64,000 nt of DNA from Oceanicoccus sagamiensis. Lineage in GTDB: Bacteria > Pseudomonadota > Gammaproteobacteria > Pseudomonadales > Dasaniaceae. A program made the position numbers and the translations under genes. The notes beneath the pieces were generated by a model that saw nothing but the letters and a program-made list of their open reading frames with translations, ran no database searches and was not told the origin of the DNA. The DNA lies in NCBI RefSeq assembly GCF_002117105.1, contig NZ_CP019343.1, forward strand, positions 1,736,001 through 1,800,000. The letters run 5' to 3'. Below are positions 45,603 to 55,534 of this stretch, in pieces (positions within the stretch are counted from its first letter, which is position 1; the number at the start of each line of letters is the position of its first letter).

Positions 45603-47174
45603 TTAGAATTGGAAATACAAAAATTCGGAAACATTGCCTAGAGACAAAATGCAAAAGAAAGCTACTGGGGTAATAAGGAGTGCCCATACCCAGTGCCCAT
45701 TCCAATTAATTTTGTAGCGGGCATTATATTGAATACTTTGCATGTCAAATACTGGTTTGAACTTTTCCATATATTCATGGGTATTTGGCATAATTAGAGC
45801 AATGATGAATAACAGCAATAGCTGTATGATACGGTTATCACCTTGTAGTAAGACCATAGCGTCTGCGGAATATGTCAGCCCCGCATTGGCCAGCATGTCG
45901 CCGAAACCCATCACCTTATTCAGAGTACCTAGCGCAGAAGCTGGTACAGTAACGCCATTTAGACCTGCCATACCTGCCAGTACTTGCTGTGCACCTGCAA
46001 AAGTTTCTGCTCTAAAAAATACCCAGGCAACGACCACGGCAATAAAAGTAATAAGTTGAGCCGTGCGCCGGCCAATCCATGTTGAATCAGAATCGTAAAA
46101 CCCGGCTTTAGTCATAACTGATCGCCACGTATGATTGATCACTAAATACGTGCCATGCAAAAACCCCCAGAAAATAAAAGGCCAGCCTGCGCCATGCCAA
46201 AGGCCGCCAATAAGCATGGTGGCCATTAGGTTCACATGCCGCCGGTAAGAGCCTTTTCTGCTACCACCAAGAGGAATGTATAAATAGTCGCGTAAAAATC
46301 TTGAAAGCGTCATATGCCAGCGACGCCAAAAATCAATAATGTTGAGGGACTTATACGGCGAGTTGAAGTTCAAGGGTAAGCGTATGCCGAACATGCGTGC
46401 TGCACCGATGGCCATGTCAGAGTAACCCGAGAAATCAAAGTACAGTTGAAAGGTATACGATAATGCACCGACCCAGGCTTCAAAAAAAGTTAAGCTCTGG
46501 CCCTGCTCGGCAGCACTAAATACAGGCGAAGCATAAACAGCAATATTATCAGCCAGTACGACTTTCTTGAATAAGCCTAATGCAAAAATGGTCAGACCAA
46601 CAGCCAGGTTTACATGTTTGAAACGATAGATATCCTTTTGTGCAAATTGGGGGAGCATTTCCTTATGGTGAACAATAGGGCCAGCAATTAATTGTGGGAA
46701 AAATGTTACAAACAAACAGTAATGCAAGAAATTATATTCTTTGGTTTCGTGTCGATAAGCATCAACCAAGTAGGTGATTTGCTGAAATGTGAAGAATGAA
46801 ATTGCCAGCGGGAGTATGATTTTTTCGAGGTGGTAATTGCTTTCAGTGATGTAATTGACATTGTCGATGATAAAATTGGCATATTTGTAATATCCGATAA
46901 GCAAAAGGTTGCCAAGAATCCCAATAATTAATAGTAGCTTTCGATATCGATTATCATCATCTCGCCCGAGCCAGCTGCCTATTGTGAAGTTGAAAAGCAT
47001 CGATGTGACGATAAGTATCAGATAGGCGGGGTTCCACCAACCATAGAAAAAGAATGACGCTAAAACCAACCAGCTGATTGCTGCTCGCCCAAACCCTCCA
47101 TTGCCTAATAAATAAAAACCTATTAGTACAAGCGGGAGAAAAACAAGAATAAATTCGTAAGAGTTAAATAGCAT
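45603..47174 (-). CDS. MBOAT family O-acyltransferase (AlgI-like)
   Basis: The 523-residue membrane protein has about twelve hydrophobic segments and the MBOAT signature: FWRRWHMTLSRFLRDYLYIPLGG and the catalytic-His region IGGLWHGAGWPFIFWGFLHG. It opens MLFNSYEFILVFLPLVLIGFY, the typical AlgI-like start. It would move acetyl groups from cytoplasmic donors across the membrane for O-acetylation of the polymer. The SGNH partner follows. Confidence 0.93.
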   Translation of the reverse strand: MLFNSYEFILVFLPLVLIGFYLLGNGGFGRAAISWLVLASFFFYGWWNPAYLILIVTSMLFNFTIGSWLGRDDDNRYRKLLLIIGILGNLLLIGYYKYANFIIDNVNYITESNYHLEKIILPLAISFFTFQQITYLVDAYRHETKEYNFLHYCLFVTFFPQLIAGPIVHHKEMLPQFAQKDIYRFKHVNLAVGLTIFALGLFKKVVLADNIAVYASPVFSAAEQGQSLTFFEAWVGALSYTFQLYFDFSGYSDMAIGAARMFGIRLPLNFNSPYKSLNIIDFWRRWHMTLSRFLRDYLYIPLGGSRKGSYRRHVNLMATMLIGGLWHGAGWPFIFWGFLHGTYLVINHTWRSVMTKAGFYDSDSTWIGRRTAQLITFIAVVVAWVFFRAETFAGAQQVLAGMAGLNGVTVPASALGTLNKVMGFGDMLANAGLTYSADAMVLLQGDNRIIQLLLLFIIALIMPNTHEYMEKFKPVFDMQSIQYNARYKINWNGHWVWALLITPVAFFCILSLGNVSEFLYFQF

Positions 47175-47392
47175 GATGATTTTATGATTGGAATGTCCCG
47201 GATATTATTATGGTTTTCCAAACTATATGTATTGTATTAATTATCAAGCTTAATCTTACTGTTTATGGGGTTTTATGGAAAGTGTTATTTTGGTAAAGAG
47301 TGTAGGGTTAAAGGGCGTTATATGACGTGATTTTAGCCAATAATTGAGGGCTAGCGTAGTATAAGGCCCCAGCCTCTATCGCTAAATACGGG

Positions 47393-48340
47393 TTAAGGAG
47401 TGCTCCTTTTAGTGGTTGAAGTTTTCAGTTTGGACAAGTAGAAATGAAACCACAATATGATACTGTTATAACTGTCGGCGGGCTTAAAGCCCTGAGGTTT
47501 CAAGGTTGGATAATTAAATACAGACAGTTCTTTTTTCAAAAAGGTATTAATGGCAGCCTGCTCGGAATAAGACAGACGGGTGCTCCATTTGTCCAGGCTT
47601 TTAGTGCTGCTTCTGCCTTTAACGTTATTGTGTAAATGGCGTTGATTTTCAGGTATTTTTTCAAAGTAGGAAGTATCTTCCGATTTGCTTTTATTTTTCA
47701 GGCCTATAAAATCTACAACGGACGTTATCACTTTTTCCTGGTTGTCAATCAGGTCTTCATAACGAAGCAATAGAAAATCTTTTTCGCCTAAGTTGTCGTT
47801 AATAACCCTTGTGCGTTTTTTATAGCCATTGATAAAGCTAATAATGTTCCCCTTCTTTTTGTCATACAAAAAGTCGGCTTCTTTGATAGAGCTAAAGATT
47901 CCCCTTGGGTCACGTTGGATATAAATGTGCTTTGATTGGGGGAATTGCTTTCTAACTTCATCCAGACAAAAAGTATAAAAGCCGGATTTATGTATACGGA
48001 ACGAGCTGGTGTTTCCCGCAAAATATTTGTCAAAGCAATAAGTAAAAATGTCAGAAAAAACGAGAGGGTAGCCCTTGCCAGATAGTGCTTTAAATGTAGT
48101 GTTTTTATCTAGCCCCCATTCTTTAAAGCGAACGTCATCGAAAAGCTCATCAAGATAGGCAGACAGCGAGGCCTCATCGAGAATAGGGTCATCCAGAGTG
48201 GGTAGCACCCGGAAGGGAAACCCGGGAAACCCGCTCTCAATGCCAACGGCTATATCATCATATTCATCTAACAGCCGGCATAGAAAGGTAGAGCCGGAGC
48301 GACTTTGATAATTAACAAAAATAAGATTATCGTGAATCAT
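47393..48340 (-). CDS. sulfotransferase family protein, second
   Basis: The 315-residue protein begins NLIFVNYQSRSGSTFLCRLLDE, a PAPS-binding loop of the type found in the sulfotransferase 3/Stf0-like families, and has KHIYIQRDPRGIFSSI as the 3'-phosphate motif and LLLRYEDLIDN. It differs in sequence from the sulfotransferase at 37497, so it is a separate acquisition, not a duplication. It should sulfate another position or sugar. It heads the minus-strand set (sulfotransferase, MBOAT, SGNH, dioxygenase) with a gap of 218 bases to the MBOAT gene. Confidence 0.85.
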   Translation of the reverse strand: MIHDNLIFVNYQSRSGSTFLCRLLDEYDDIAVGIESGFPGFPFRVLPTLDDPILDEASLSAYLDELFDDVRFKEWGLDKNTTFKALSGKGYPLVFSDIFTYCFDKYFAGNTSSFRIHKSGFYTFCLDEVRKQFPQSKHIYIQRDPRGIFSSIKEADFLYDKKKGNIISFINGYKKRTRVINDNLGEKDFLLLRYEDLIDNQEKVITSVVDFIGLKNKSKSEDTSYFEKIPENQRHLHNNVKGRSSTKSLDKWSTRLSYSEQAAINTFLKKELSVFNYPTLKPQGFKPADSYNSIILWFHFYLSKLKTSTTKRSTP

Positions 48341-48393
48341 ATAAAATGAACTAACATAAACGCTAATAATTATAATTGATGTGACTGCCTGTA

Positions 48394-48412
48394 TTTGTCC
48401 TGTTCGGACAAA
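48394..48412. promoter_or_regulatory. short inverted repeat in the divergent region
   Basis: TTTGTCC (48394-48400) and GGACAAA (48406-48412) are perfect inverse copies separated by five bases. They lie in the 240-base divergent region between a sulfotransferase and a glycosyltransferase gene and could be an operator. A TATAAT hexamer lies at 48449-48454 without a clear -35 partner. Confidence 0.3.
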
Positions 48413-48580
48413 ACTAAAGCTGCTAGAACCTGAAGGGCCGGCTGCTTATATAATGAGCAAGTAGTCTTCAGTGCGTTAAAAATACCTGAAGCGGCCATTG
48501 GCAGTGAGTTAAATGGTAGTCATCATTGTGTAAAAATACGAGCCAATCGTATCAGTGTTCGCCGGTTCTTGGGAGTAAAT

Positions 48581-49678
48581 ATGACAAGTATTCTAATTAT
48601 TTCGCCATCGTTGGGGCACGGAGGGGCGGAGCGTCAGCTGACCGAGTTGGTAAAAGGGCTGTTGGGCAGGGGCCATCATGTCGAAGTGTTGATTACGCAG
48701 CTTGTGGAGGGGGGATATTATGAACAAATTGCGGCTATGGGTGTAAAAATTCACCTTATTGAGAGGCGCTCAAAGTATGATCTATCCGTTATACTCAGAG
48801 TCAGGCAACTTATCCAGTCAGCAGAGTTTGATGTCATACACCCATTCCTTGGTATGGGGAGCCTAATCGCTGTAATAGCCGGTTTAGGCCTAAAGGTGCC
48901 TATTGTGGCATCGGCTATAAGAGATGCCAAGGTGCCAGATATAAAAATAAAGGTAATGAGCCACGTGGTAGCCAGATTGGCGGATATCGTCGTTTCAAAT
49001 TCAGAGGCAGGCTTTAAAAGTCGATTTAAGCGTCATGGGAAGAATTTTAGAGTTATCTACAATGGGGTGGATTTTTCACGATTTAAAGAGTCACCTGACG
49101 ATATAGCCAGAATAAGAAAAGAGTTGGATTTAGGGCGTTTTGAACAGCTGATTGGCATGGTGGCCAGCCTCAGTGACAATAAAGATCATGAGGCATTGCT
49201 CAGGTCATTCAAAGTGCTGAAAGCGTCTAGAAAGGGTTTAGGCTTAATCATTGTTGGCGGTGGCCCCAATAGGGACAAACTTGAACGATTAGCTAAAGAA
49301 CTGGGCGTCGCTTCCGATACGGTCTTCACTGGCCATCGCTCTGATGTAGACCAAATATACCGCTGCATGGATTTGGTTGTGCTGTTAACAAACAGTAAAA
49401 AGCATGCTGAAGGGGTGCCCAATGCATTACTGGAGGCCATGGCTGTAGGGGTTCCGGTTGTAGGTACTCGTGGCGGCGGCACCGAGGAGCTGGTAACTGA
49501 CGGAGTTAACGGTAAGATTATCGAGCCGGGTTCGGTGAGTGCAGCCGTTGATGCAATACTATCAACGTTAGATAACTATGACCCAGAGATGATTGAGCGT
49601 GCAAGAGAATCGGTTAGGTCGAGGTTCAGTATTAACACCTATATCGATGAATATATTAATTTGTATAAAAGTGTGTGA
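48581..49678 (+). CDS. GT4 family glycosyltransferase
   Basis: The 365-residue GT-B enzyme has SLGHGGAERQLTELVKG near the start, VIYNGVDFSRF in the linker and the donor-binding region EGVPNALLEAMAVGVPVVGT. ATG at 48581 follows GGGAG by five bases; the in-frame TTG at 48569 is rejected because it lies on the ribosome binding site. It leads the second plus-strand part of the locus and is followed by the acyltransferase gene 35 bases on. Confidence 0.92.
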   Translation: MTSILIISPSLGHGGAERQLTELVKGLLGRGHHVEVLITQLVEGGYYEQIAAMGVKIHLIERRSKYDLSVILRVRQLIQSAEFDVIHPFLGMGSLIAVIAGLGLKVPIVASAIRDAKVPDIKIKVMSHVVARLADIVVSNSEAGFKSRFKRHGKNFRVIYNGVDFSRFKESPDDIARIRKELDLGRFEQLIGMVASLSDNKDHEALLRSFKVLKASRKGLGLIIVGGGPNRDKLERLAKELGVASDTVFTGHRSDVDQIYRCMDLVVLLTNSKKHAEGVPNALLEAMAVGVPVVGTRGGGTEELVTDGVNGKIIEPGSVSAAVDAILSTLDNYDPEMIERARESVRSRFSINTYIDEYINLYKSV

Positions 49679-49713
49679 ATAAATGATTTCACATCAAAAG
49701 ACACATAATAATA

Positions 49714-50805
49714 ATGAATAATAAACAGTATAAATTTAACGAAAATAACTTTGACCTCATTCGATTGTTTGCGGCGTTTCAGGTGGCGCTTCACCACTCT
49801 GCAACGCATTTGAAAATCGAGCATGCATCGTGGTTGGGTTCAATTATTAATTTCTTGTTGCTTTTCCCCGGCGTCCCCATCTTCTTCTTTATCAGTGGCT
49901 TTCTAATTAGCCGCTCTTATGAAGGCAACCCAAATCCAGGGCAGTATGCTCAAAACCGTGGCCTGCGATTATTTCCAGGGCTGATTGTGTGCGGCGTGGT
50001 AACAACGCTGTCTATCTACCTTTCAGGGTATATGGGTAGCCTGGATGTTGCTGTATCTGACATATTTGTATGGCTATTGTCGCAGGTGACAGTTTTCCAG
50101 TTTTATGACCCAGACTTTTTAAGTGGCTATGGCATCGGCCAGGCCAATGGCAGCCTTTGGACAATCTATATTGAATTGCAGTTCTATATTCTAGTTCCCA
50201 TTCTGTACTTGGTTTTGAGCCGAGTATTTAAGAGTCAAAACGCGTTTAATATTGCGATCATAGTGTTGGTTGCTGTCTTTTATGTCTCTACTATGGTGGC
50301 AGTTCCATTAATCGCAGATAACACCCTTTTATCCGGACTGTTTAGAATGAGTTTCGTCTCTTACTTCTATATGTTTTTACTGGGTGTGGTTTTTCAACGC
50401 TATTATCCGTTTATAGCAAAGCATCTTGAAGGGAAATTTCTAATAGTTTTGGCGATTTATGTAGTTTTCTACTATCTATTAAAGCAGTTTGTTAACGTGA
50501 AGTTGGGTAATGCTATAAACCCGGCACTTTATATTGTTTTGTGCTGCCTTGTTTTCTCGGCGGCGTTTAGTGCCCGTGATCTAAGCCGAAAGGTACTGGG
50601 TCATAATGATATATCCTATGGCATCTATATTTATCATATGCCGATCGTTAACTTTCTCATTTATAATCAGTTTTTGGGCACCGACTTATCATTGCTTATA
50701 GCGATGATCACTACATTGCTAGTGGCCATACTGTCCTGGGTTGTCGTAGAGCGCCCTAGTATGAAAATGAAGAAAAAGTCATTGAATCCATTAGGCAAGA
50801 ACTAA
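49714..50805 (+). CDS. acyltransferase 3 family membrane protein
   Basis: The 363-residue protein has about ten hydrophobic segments and the start typical of the family (NNFDLIRLFAAFQVALHHSATH, with the conserved His), RNRGLRLFPGL, and NGSLWTIYIELQFY. It would O-acylate (acetylate or succinylate) a sugar at the inner membrane, in addition to the MBOAT system on the other strand. Lying among glycosyltransferase genes it probably acts on the repeat unit. Confidence 0.9.
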   Translation: MNNKQYKFNENNFDLIRLFAAFQVALHHSATHLKIEHASWLGSIINFLLLFPGVPIFFFISGFLISRSYEGNPNPGQYAQNRGLRLFPGLIVCGVVTTLSIYLSGYMGSLDVAVSDIFVWLLSQVTVFQFYDPDFLSGYGIGQANGSLWTIYIELQFYILVPILYLVLSRVFKSQNAFNIAIIVLVAVFYVSTMVAVPLIADNTLLSGLFRMSFVSYFYMFLLGVVFQRYYPFIAKHLEGKFLIVLAIYVVFYYLLKQFVNVKLGNAINPALYIVLCCLVFSAAFSARDLSRKVLGHNDISYGIYIYHMPIVNFLIYNQFLGTDLSLLIAMITTLLVAILSWVVVERPSMKMKKKSLNPLGKN

Positions 50806-50831
50806 GACCGCAGTTTTAGTTATCCCCGGGA

Positions 50832-51935
50832 GTGGTTTTGTTAGCAGCACAAGCAAGTAAACATCGCAGTTGCATGGCATTTGTTGGGCCTTGCCCGCCT
50901 CCGTTGGGAGGTGTTGCGATGGCTAATATTAGCGCGCAGCGTTTATTGGGGGAGGAATTCCAAGAGGAAGTTTTTAATACTTCCAGGGGTGAAGATAGAG
51001 AGGACCTCTATGGTAAAAAAGGCATCTCTGAAATACTTGTTGCTTTTTCTCTCATCGCTAAATATATAGGCTTTGTATTTTCTTCAAAGAGTAAAGTATT
51101 CAATATTTATGTCACCTCCAATCTGGCCTTTATAAGAGACATCTTCTTCATTATTGTTGCCAGAGCGATGGGAAAAAAAATAGTGGCGCACCTACATTCA
51201 AAGACCAGTGGAGAACTGTTTTTGTCAGGTTTTTTACTAAAGTTGATGGGGCGTATTTTAGGCCTTTGCCATACGGTGATAGTGCTTTCTGATTATCACA
51301 AGGCGTTTTTTGAACGTCATATAAAAGGCACCTCTCTAGTTGTACTTGAGAATTTCGTCTTCGTTGACGATCTAAAGCCGGAAAAGAAAAGAACAGAGCT
51401 GGAGTTTTTATATATCGGCCGGTTAACCCGGAAAAAGGGGTTTTATGATTTACTGGATGCTATGGACATTTTGCATCGTCAAGGTAACTCCTGTGTTATC
51501 AATGTAATTGGTGCTGCAGAAACTGACGAAAAAGAAGCTGCACTGCGTGAGCGTATAAAGAGTAGCGGGCTGTCCGAGATGGTTCGCATGCACGGGCTGT
51601 TAAGTGGTGAGGCCAAATTTTCTCTGTTTAAACGTTCTGCGGTGCTTGTGTTTCCTTCGCATTTTGAAAATTCACCTATCGTATTAAAAGAAGGATTAGC
51701 CGCTGAGCAGTTAATCGTATGCAGTGATATACAGGCTAATATGAATATCGTTGGTGCATTGCCTGCGGTTATGCCCTTTGAGCCTGAGCAGCCTGAGCAA
51801 TTGGCAGCTATAATTACTGGCTTACTTGAAGATACAGAAAACACATTGCAATTAAGTCGCAAGGCGAGCTGCCCCAAGCAAGCTACCGATACGCATGCAA
51901 AGATGACCTTAAGCCGTATTGTTAATGCTTTTTAA
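50832..51935 (+). CDS. GT4-like glycosyltransferase
   Basis: The 367-residue frame has a GT-B arrangement: FVGPCPPPLGGVAMANI near the N-terminus, FLYIGRLTRKKGFYDLLDAM opening the second domain, and FENSPIVLKEGLAAEQLIV as the donor-binding E-x7-E region. The start is unsettled: GTG at 50832, TTG at 50838 (GGGAG is five bases ahead of it) or ATG at 50874, which would start right at the family N-terminus. It is the third GT4 enzyme of the locus. Confidence 0.85.
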   Translation: MVLLAAQASKHRSCMAFVGPCPPPLGGVAMANISAQRLLGEEFQEEVFNTSRGEDREDLYGKKGISEILVAFSLIAKYIGFVFSSKSKVFNIYVTSNLAFIRDIFFIIVARAMGKKIVAHLHSKTSGELFLSGFLLKLMGRILGLCHTVIVLSDYHKAFFERHIKGTSLVVLENFVFVDDLKPEKKRTELEFLYIGRLTRKKGFYDLLDAMDILHRQGNSCVINVIGAAETDEKEAALRERIKSSGLSEMVRMHGLLSGEAKFSLFKRSAVLVFPSHFENSPIVLKEGLAAEQLIVCSDIQANMNIVGALPAVMPFEPEQPEQLAAIITGLLEDTENTLQLSRKASCPKQATDTHAKMTLSRIVNAF

Positions 51936-51975
51936 TGCAGTTGATTTTTATCGTGTTGAAAATTGAGATTAATTC

Positions 51976-53364
51976 ATGTCTACCCTAGATAATCTATATC
52001 AAAAAATGCCAGCGTTTATCCAGACACTGATGTGTAGTGGCTATGGCTTTTTGTTAAAAAGGCGTAGGTACAACAAAGAATACTTTCGCATTGAAAAAGA
52101 ATATGTTGATCGAGATTTTTATAGCTCAGAACAATTACAAGCGTTTTCCTGGGATGAATTAAAGAAGCTGGTCATATTTGCACAGAACCATGTCCCTTAT
52201 TATAAAAAGCACTTTGAAAAAACAGGTATCAGTGCTGACCAAATCAATAGCCCTGAAGACTTTGCGCGTTGTATTCCGGTGCTGACAAAAGCGGAAGTGC
52301 AGGCGAATCTAGCGGATTTTTCACCTGATACTCTTGATGAGATGGAAACCATGGAGGTAAAGACCAGTGGCACTACGGGTACGGGTCTGGTTTTTCCAGT
52401 GACTATAGATGCAGACAGAAGACAATGGGCACTTTGGTGGCGCTATCGTATGCGTTTTGGCATAGATCACTCCACATGGTACGCCCATTTTTATGGCAAA
52501 AGTGTTGTGCCGTTGAGTCAGGATAAACCCTCTTTTTGGCGAATCAATTACCCCGGCCGACAAATTTTGTTTAGTGCCTACCATATGCAAGAAGACAATA
52601 TGGAGGCTTATGTTGATGCTTTAAATCATTATAAGCCGCTTTGGATTCAGGGCTACCCCTCTCTCTTGGTGTTAATCGCTGAGGCGGTGATACAGCATGG
52701 GGGTCTGACTTATCAACCAGAGGTGGTAACCATCGGCGCAGAAAGCCTATTGCCCCATCAAAAGCACATTATTGAACAGGCCTTTGGTGTCGGTTGCCGT
52801 CAGCACTATGGCCTTACCGAGATGGCGGCTAATATTTCCGAGTGTCCCGAAGGAAATCTGCATGTTGATGAAGATTTTGCTCATGTTGAATTTCTGGATG
52901 ACGGCAATGGCATGTATGATATTGTGTCGACCGGCTTTGTTAATAAGGCTTTTGTACTGCTGCGTTATAAAACCGGAGATACCGCCAGTCTGCCCACTGG
53001 CAATGCAAGCTGCTCCTGCGGCCGGGCCGGGCGTCTGGTCACCGATATCGATGGCCGTATTGAAGACTATATAGTGACCCCCGATGGCAGGAAGATCGGC
53101 AGGCTCGATCATATAGTGAAAGACATGGTAAATATCAAAGAGTGTCAAATCATTCAGAACGCTCCTGATAAAATTACCTTTAATGTTGTAAAGGGGGGTT
53201 CCTATAAGCAAGCTGATGAACAGCGGCTGATAGTAGAAACCAAAAATCGAATTGGTGATTTAATTGATATCACGATTAATTACACTGAATCATTAACAAG
53301 AAGTAAAACGGGGAAGTTGCGGTTTGTAGTATCTGAACTAAAAGATAATCAACAAACCCTCTAG
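51976..53364 (+). CDS. CapK/PaaK-like adenylate-forming enzyme, copy 2
   Basis: The 462-residue protein has TSGTTGTGLVFPVT as the AMP-binding loop, RQHYGLTEMAANISECPEG as the adenylation motif and a four-cysteine-like segment (ASCSCGRAGR) with LLRYKTGDTA. It is clearly homologous to but different from the enzyme at 42268. The putative acid substrate is unknown. It lies between a GT4 gene and the fused oxidoreductase gene, from which it is separated by seven bases. Confidence 0.87.
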   Translation: MSTLDNLYQKMPAFIQTLMCSGYGFLLKRRRYNKEYFRIEKEYVDRDFYSSEQLQAFSWDELKKLVIFAQNHVPYYKKHFEKTGISADQINSPEDFARCIPVLTKAEVQANLADFSPDTLDEMETMEVKTSGTTGTGLVFPVTIDADRRQWALWWRYRMRFGIDHSTWYAHFYGKSVVPLSQDKPSFWRINYPGRQILFSAYHMQEDNMEAYVDALNHYKPLWIQGYPSLLVLIAEAVIQHGGLTYQPEVVTIGAESLLPHQKHIIEQAFGVGCRQHYGLTEMAANISECPEGNLHVDEDFAHVEFLDDGNGMYDIVSTGFVNKAFVLLRYKTGDTASLPTGNASCSCGRAGRLVTDIDGRIEDYIVTPDGRKIGRLDHIVKDMVNIKECQIIQNAPDKITFNVVKGGSYKQADEQRLIVETKNRIGDLIDITINYTESLTRSKTGKLRFVVSELKDNQQTL

Positions 53365-53371
53365 AGAAAAA

Positions 53372-55525
53372 ATGAAGCAAGTTACGCAAAATTATAAAAC
53401 CGGTGAATTAAAAGTTGATGATGTGCCCGCGCCGGCACTTATGTCTGGCGGCATATTGGTTGAGAATAAATATTCTTTGATTAGTGCTGGTACTGAAAAA
53501 TCAACGGTGGATATGGCTAAAAAAAGCTTGGTAGGTAAGGCTCAGGCAAGGCCTGACTTAGTTAAAAAAGTTATCAAGCAAGTGCAAAAGGACGGCATAG
53601 TAGATACCGCAAAAATGGTAATGGGCCGCTTGGATACCCGTGCAGCTCTGGGGTATACCTGTGCAGGTGTTGTGGCGGAAGTTGGTGATAACGTGGATGG
53701 CTTTTGCCGTGGCGATCGTATTGCCTGCGCAGGTCAAAATTATGCTTCACATGCTGAGGTCGTTAGCGTACCCAAAAATCTCTGTATTAAAATTCCTGAC
53801 GGTGTTTCTTTTGAGGATGCCTCCTATGTTGCTGTTGGGTCAATAGCCTTACAGGGTGTAAGACAAGCTGAGCCGCGTCTAGGCGAAGTGGTTGCGGTTA
53901 TTGGTTTAGGATTGCTGGGCCAAATTGTTGTACAAATGCTAAAAGCTAATGGCTGCCATGTTATTGCCAGCGATCTGGATCCAGCAAAACTTGAGTTAGC
54001 AAAAAAATTAGGGGCGGACAGTGCAGTTTCTGGTCAGGAGTTAGCGTCTGTAGCCAGCGGTGCGACGGATGGGTATGGTGTTGATTCCGTCATTATTACG
54101 GCAAGTACAAAAAGTAGCGCACCGGTTGAAACGGCCGGAGAGATATGCCGTCAAAAAGGCAGGGTTGTCGTTGTCGGAGCGGTGGGTATGGACTTGCCCC
54201 GAGAGCCTTATTATTTAAAAGAGTTGGAGTTGAGATTGTCCTGCTCTTACGGCCCTGGGCGATACGATTCTGAGTATGAAGAAAAAGGCAATGACTATCC
54301 TTATGGCTATGTCCGTTGGACCGAGCAACGTAATATGTCGGCCTTTTTACAGTTGGTAGCCGAGGGGAAAATAGACCTTAAAGCCCTAACAACGCACACC
54401 TTTGATATTGAAAGTGCTGGTGATGCCTACGATATGATTTCTGGTCAAACAGAAAGTTATCTTGGCGTGCTGTTAGAGTATACATCGCAAAGTGATGAGC
54501 GCTTTCGTCAGCGGGTTAATTTAACCGGTACCGCCACAAGCGGTGGTATTCAGGTTGGTCTGGTTGGTGTCGGTAACCATATCAAGGATATGCTGCTTCC
54601 ATCCATCCGGAAAACAGCCGGTGTCACCATACGAGGTATTTGTACAAATACAGGCATTAACGCCAAAGCTGTTGCGGAAAAAGAAGGCGCAGAATACTGT
54701 GTTTCTAATTACGAAGAAATTGTCAATGACCCAGAAATCAATGCCATTGTTGTGGGTACCCGCCATGACACGCACGCAGAAATAATTATTGCCGCACTCA
54801 ACAAAGGTAAACATGTGTTTGTTGAAAAACCACTGTGCCTTAACAAAGAAGAGTTGGCGGCCGTCGATGCTTGTTATCGGGAAGCGGCAAAGCAGGGCGT
54901 GGTATTGCAGGTAGGTTTTAACCGCCGTTATTCACAGCATGCAGAAAAAATTAAAGGTTTTCTAGAGCCGCGCAATAACCCTTTAACAATGAGCTACCGT
55001 GTAAATGCCGGAGCAATACCGGCAGACCATTGGATACAAGATGGCGAAGTCGGTGGCGGGCGTATTATTGGCGAAGCGTGCCACTTTATTGATTTTATGC
55101 AGTTTATTGCAGGGGCTGACCCAGCAGCAGTATTTGCTTTTGATGTCGGTCAACATGATTCCGGTATTACCCAAGATAAATCCATCATCAACATTCGTTT
55201 TAAAGATGGGTCTATTGGTACATTAATTTATTGTGGGGATGGCGATAAATCTTTATCTAAAGAGCGCTTCGAAGCGTTTGCTGATGGTAAGTCAGTGGTT
55301 ATGGATGATTTTATGCTAACCGATATGTATAGCGGTGGCCGAAAAAATCAATTTAAATCCAAGAAAATGGATAAAGGGTTTTCAGCGGAAATTGATCAGT
55401 TCTTTAGTGCGATTCAGCGGGGTGCTGACAATAACCTCTATGAACAGGCCAGAGCTACCACACTGGCTTCTATCGAGGCGGTTCTGAGCATGAGCTCAAA
55501 AAAGTGCCATGATTTGGACTCATAA
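53372..55525 (+). CDS. fused zinc-dependent alcohol dehydrogenase / Gfo-Idh-MocA oxidoreductase
   Basis: The 717-residue protein joins two NAD(P)-dependent enzymes. Residues 1 to about 370 are of the medium-chain dehydrogenase type with the Rossmann motif VIGLGLLGQIVVQ; residues about 390-717 are of the Gfo/Idh/MocA type with VGLVGVGNHIKD and the EKP motif (HVFVEKPLCLN). This bi-domain oxidoreductase is often located next to a heparinase II/III-like gene in extracellular polysaccharide loci, as here. Likely substrates are nucleotide or polymer-bound sugars; the reaction is not known. Confidence 0.9.
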   Translation: MKQVTQNYKTGELKVDDVPAPALMSGGILVENKYSLISAGTEKSTVDMAKKSLVGKAQARPDLVKKVIKQVQKDGIVDTAKMVMGRLDTRAALGYTCAGVVAEVGDNVDGFCRGDRIACAGQNYASHAEVVSVPKNLCIKIPDGVSFEDASYVAVGSIALQGVRQAEPRLGEVVAVIGLGLLGQIVVQMLKANGCHVIASDLDPAKLELAKKLGADSAVSGQELASVASGATDGYGVDSVIITASTKSSAPVETAGEICRQKGRVVVVGAVGMDLPREPYYLKELELRLSCSYGPGRYDSEYEEKGNDYPYGYVRWTEQRNMSAFLQLVAEGKIDLKALTTHTFDIESAGDAYDMISGQTESYLGVLLEYTSQSDERFRQRVNLTGTATSGGIQVGLVGVGNHIKDMLLPSIRKTAGVTIRGICTNTGINAKAVAEKEGAEYCVSNYEEIVNDPEINAIVVGTRHDTHAEIIIAALNKGKHVFVEKPLCLNKEELAAVDACYREAAKQGVVLQVGFNRRYSQHAEKIKGFLEPRNNPLTMSYRVNAGAIPADHWIQDGEVGGGRIIGEACHFIDFMQFIAGADPAAVFAFDVGQHDSGITQDKSIINIRFKDGSIGTLIYCGDGDKSLSKERFEAFADGKSVVMDDFMLTDMYSGGRKNQFKSKKMDKGFSAEIDQFFSAIQRGADNNLYEQARATTLASIEAVLSMSSKKCHDLDS

Positions 55526-55534
55526 CCTGATTTC

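Noticed and set aside
48394-48412. LexA box
   Set aside because: The inverted repeat TTTGTCC/GGACAAA lacks the CTGT...ACAG of gammaproteobacterial LexA sites and the spacing is wrong.
52747-53211. 154-codon minus-strand frame
   Set aside because: It lies fully inside the CapK/PaaK-like gene on the other strand and has no ribosome binding site or known motif.
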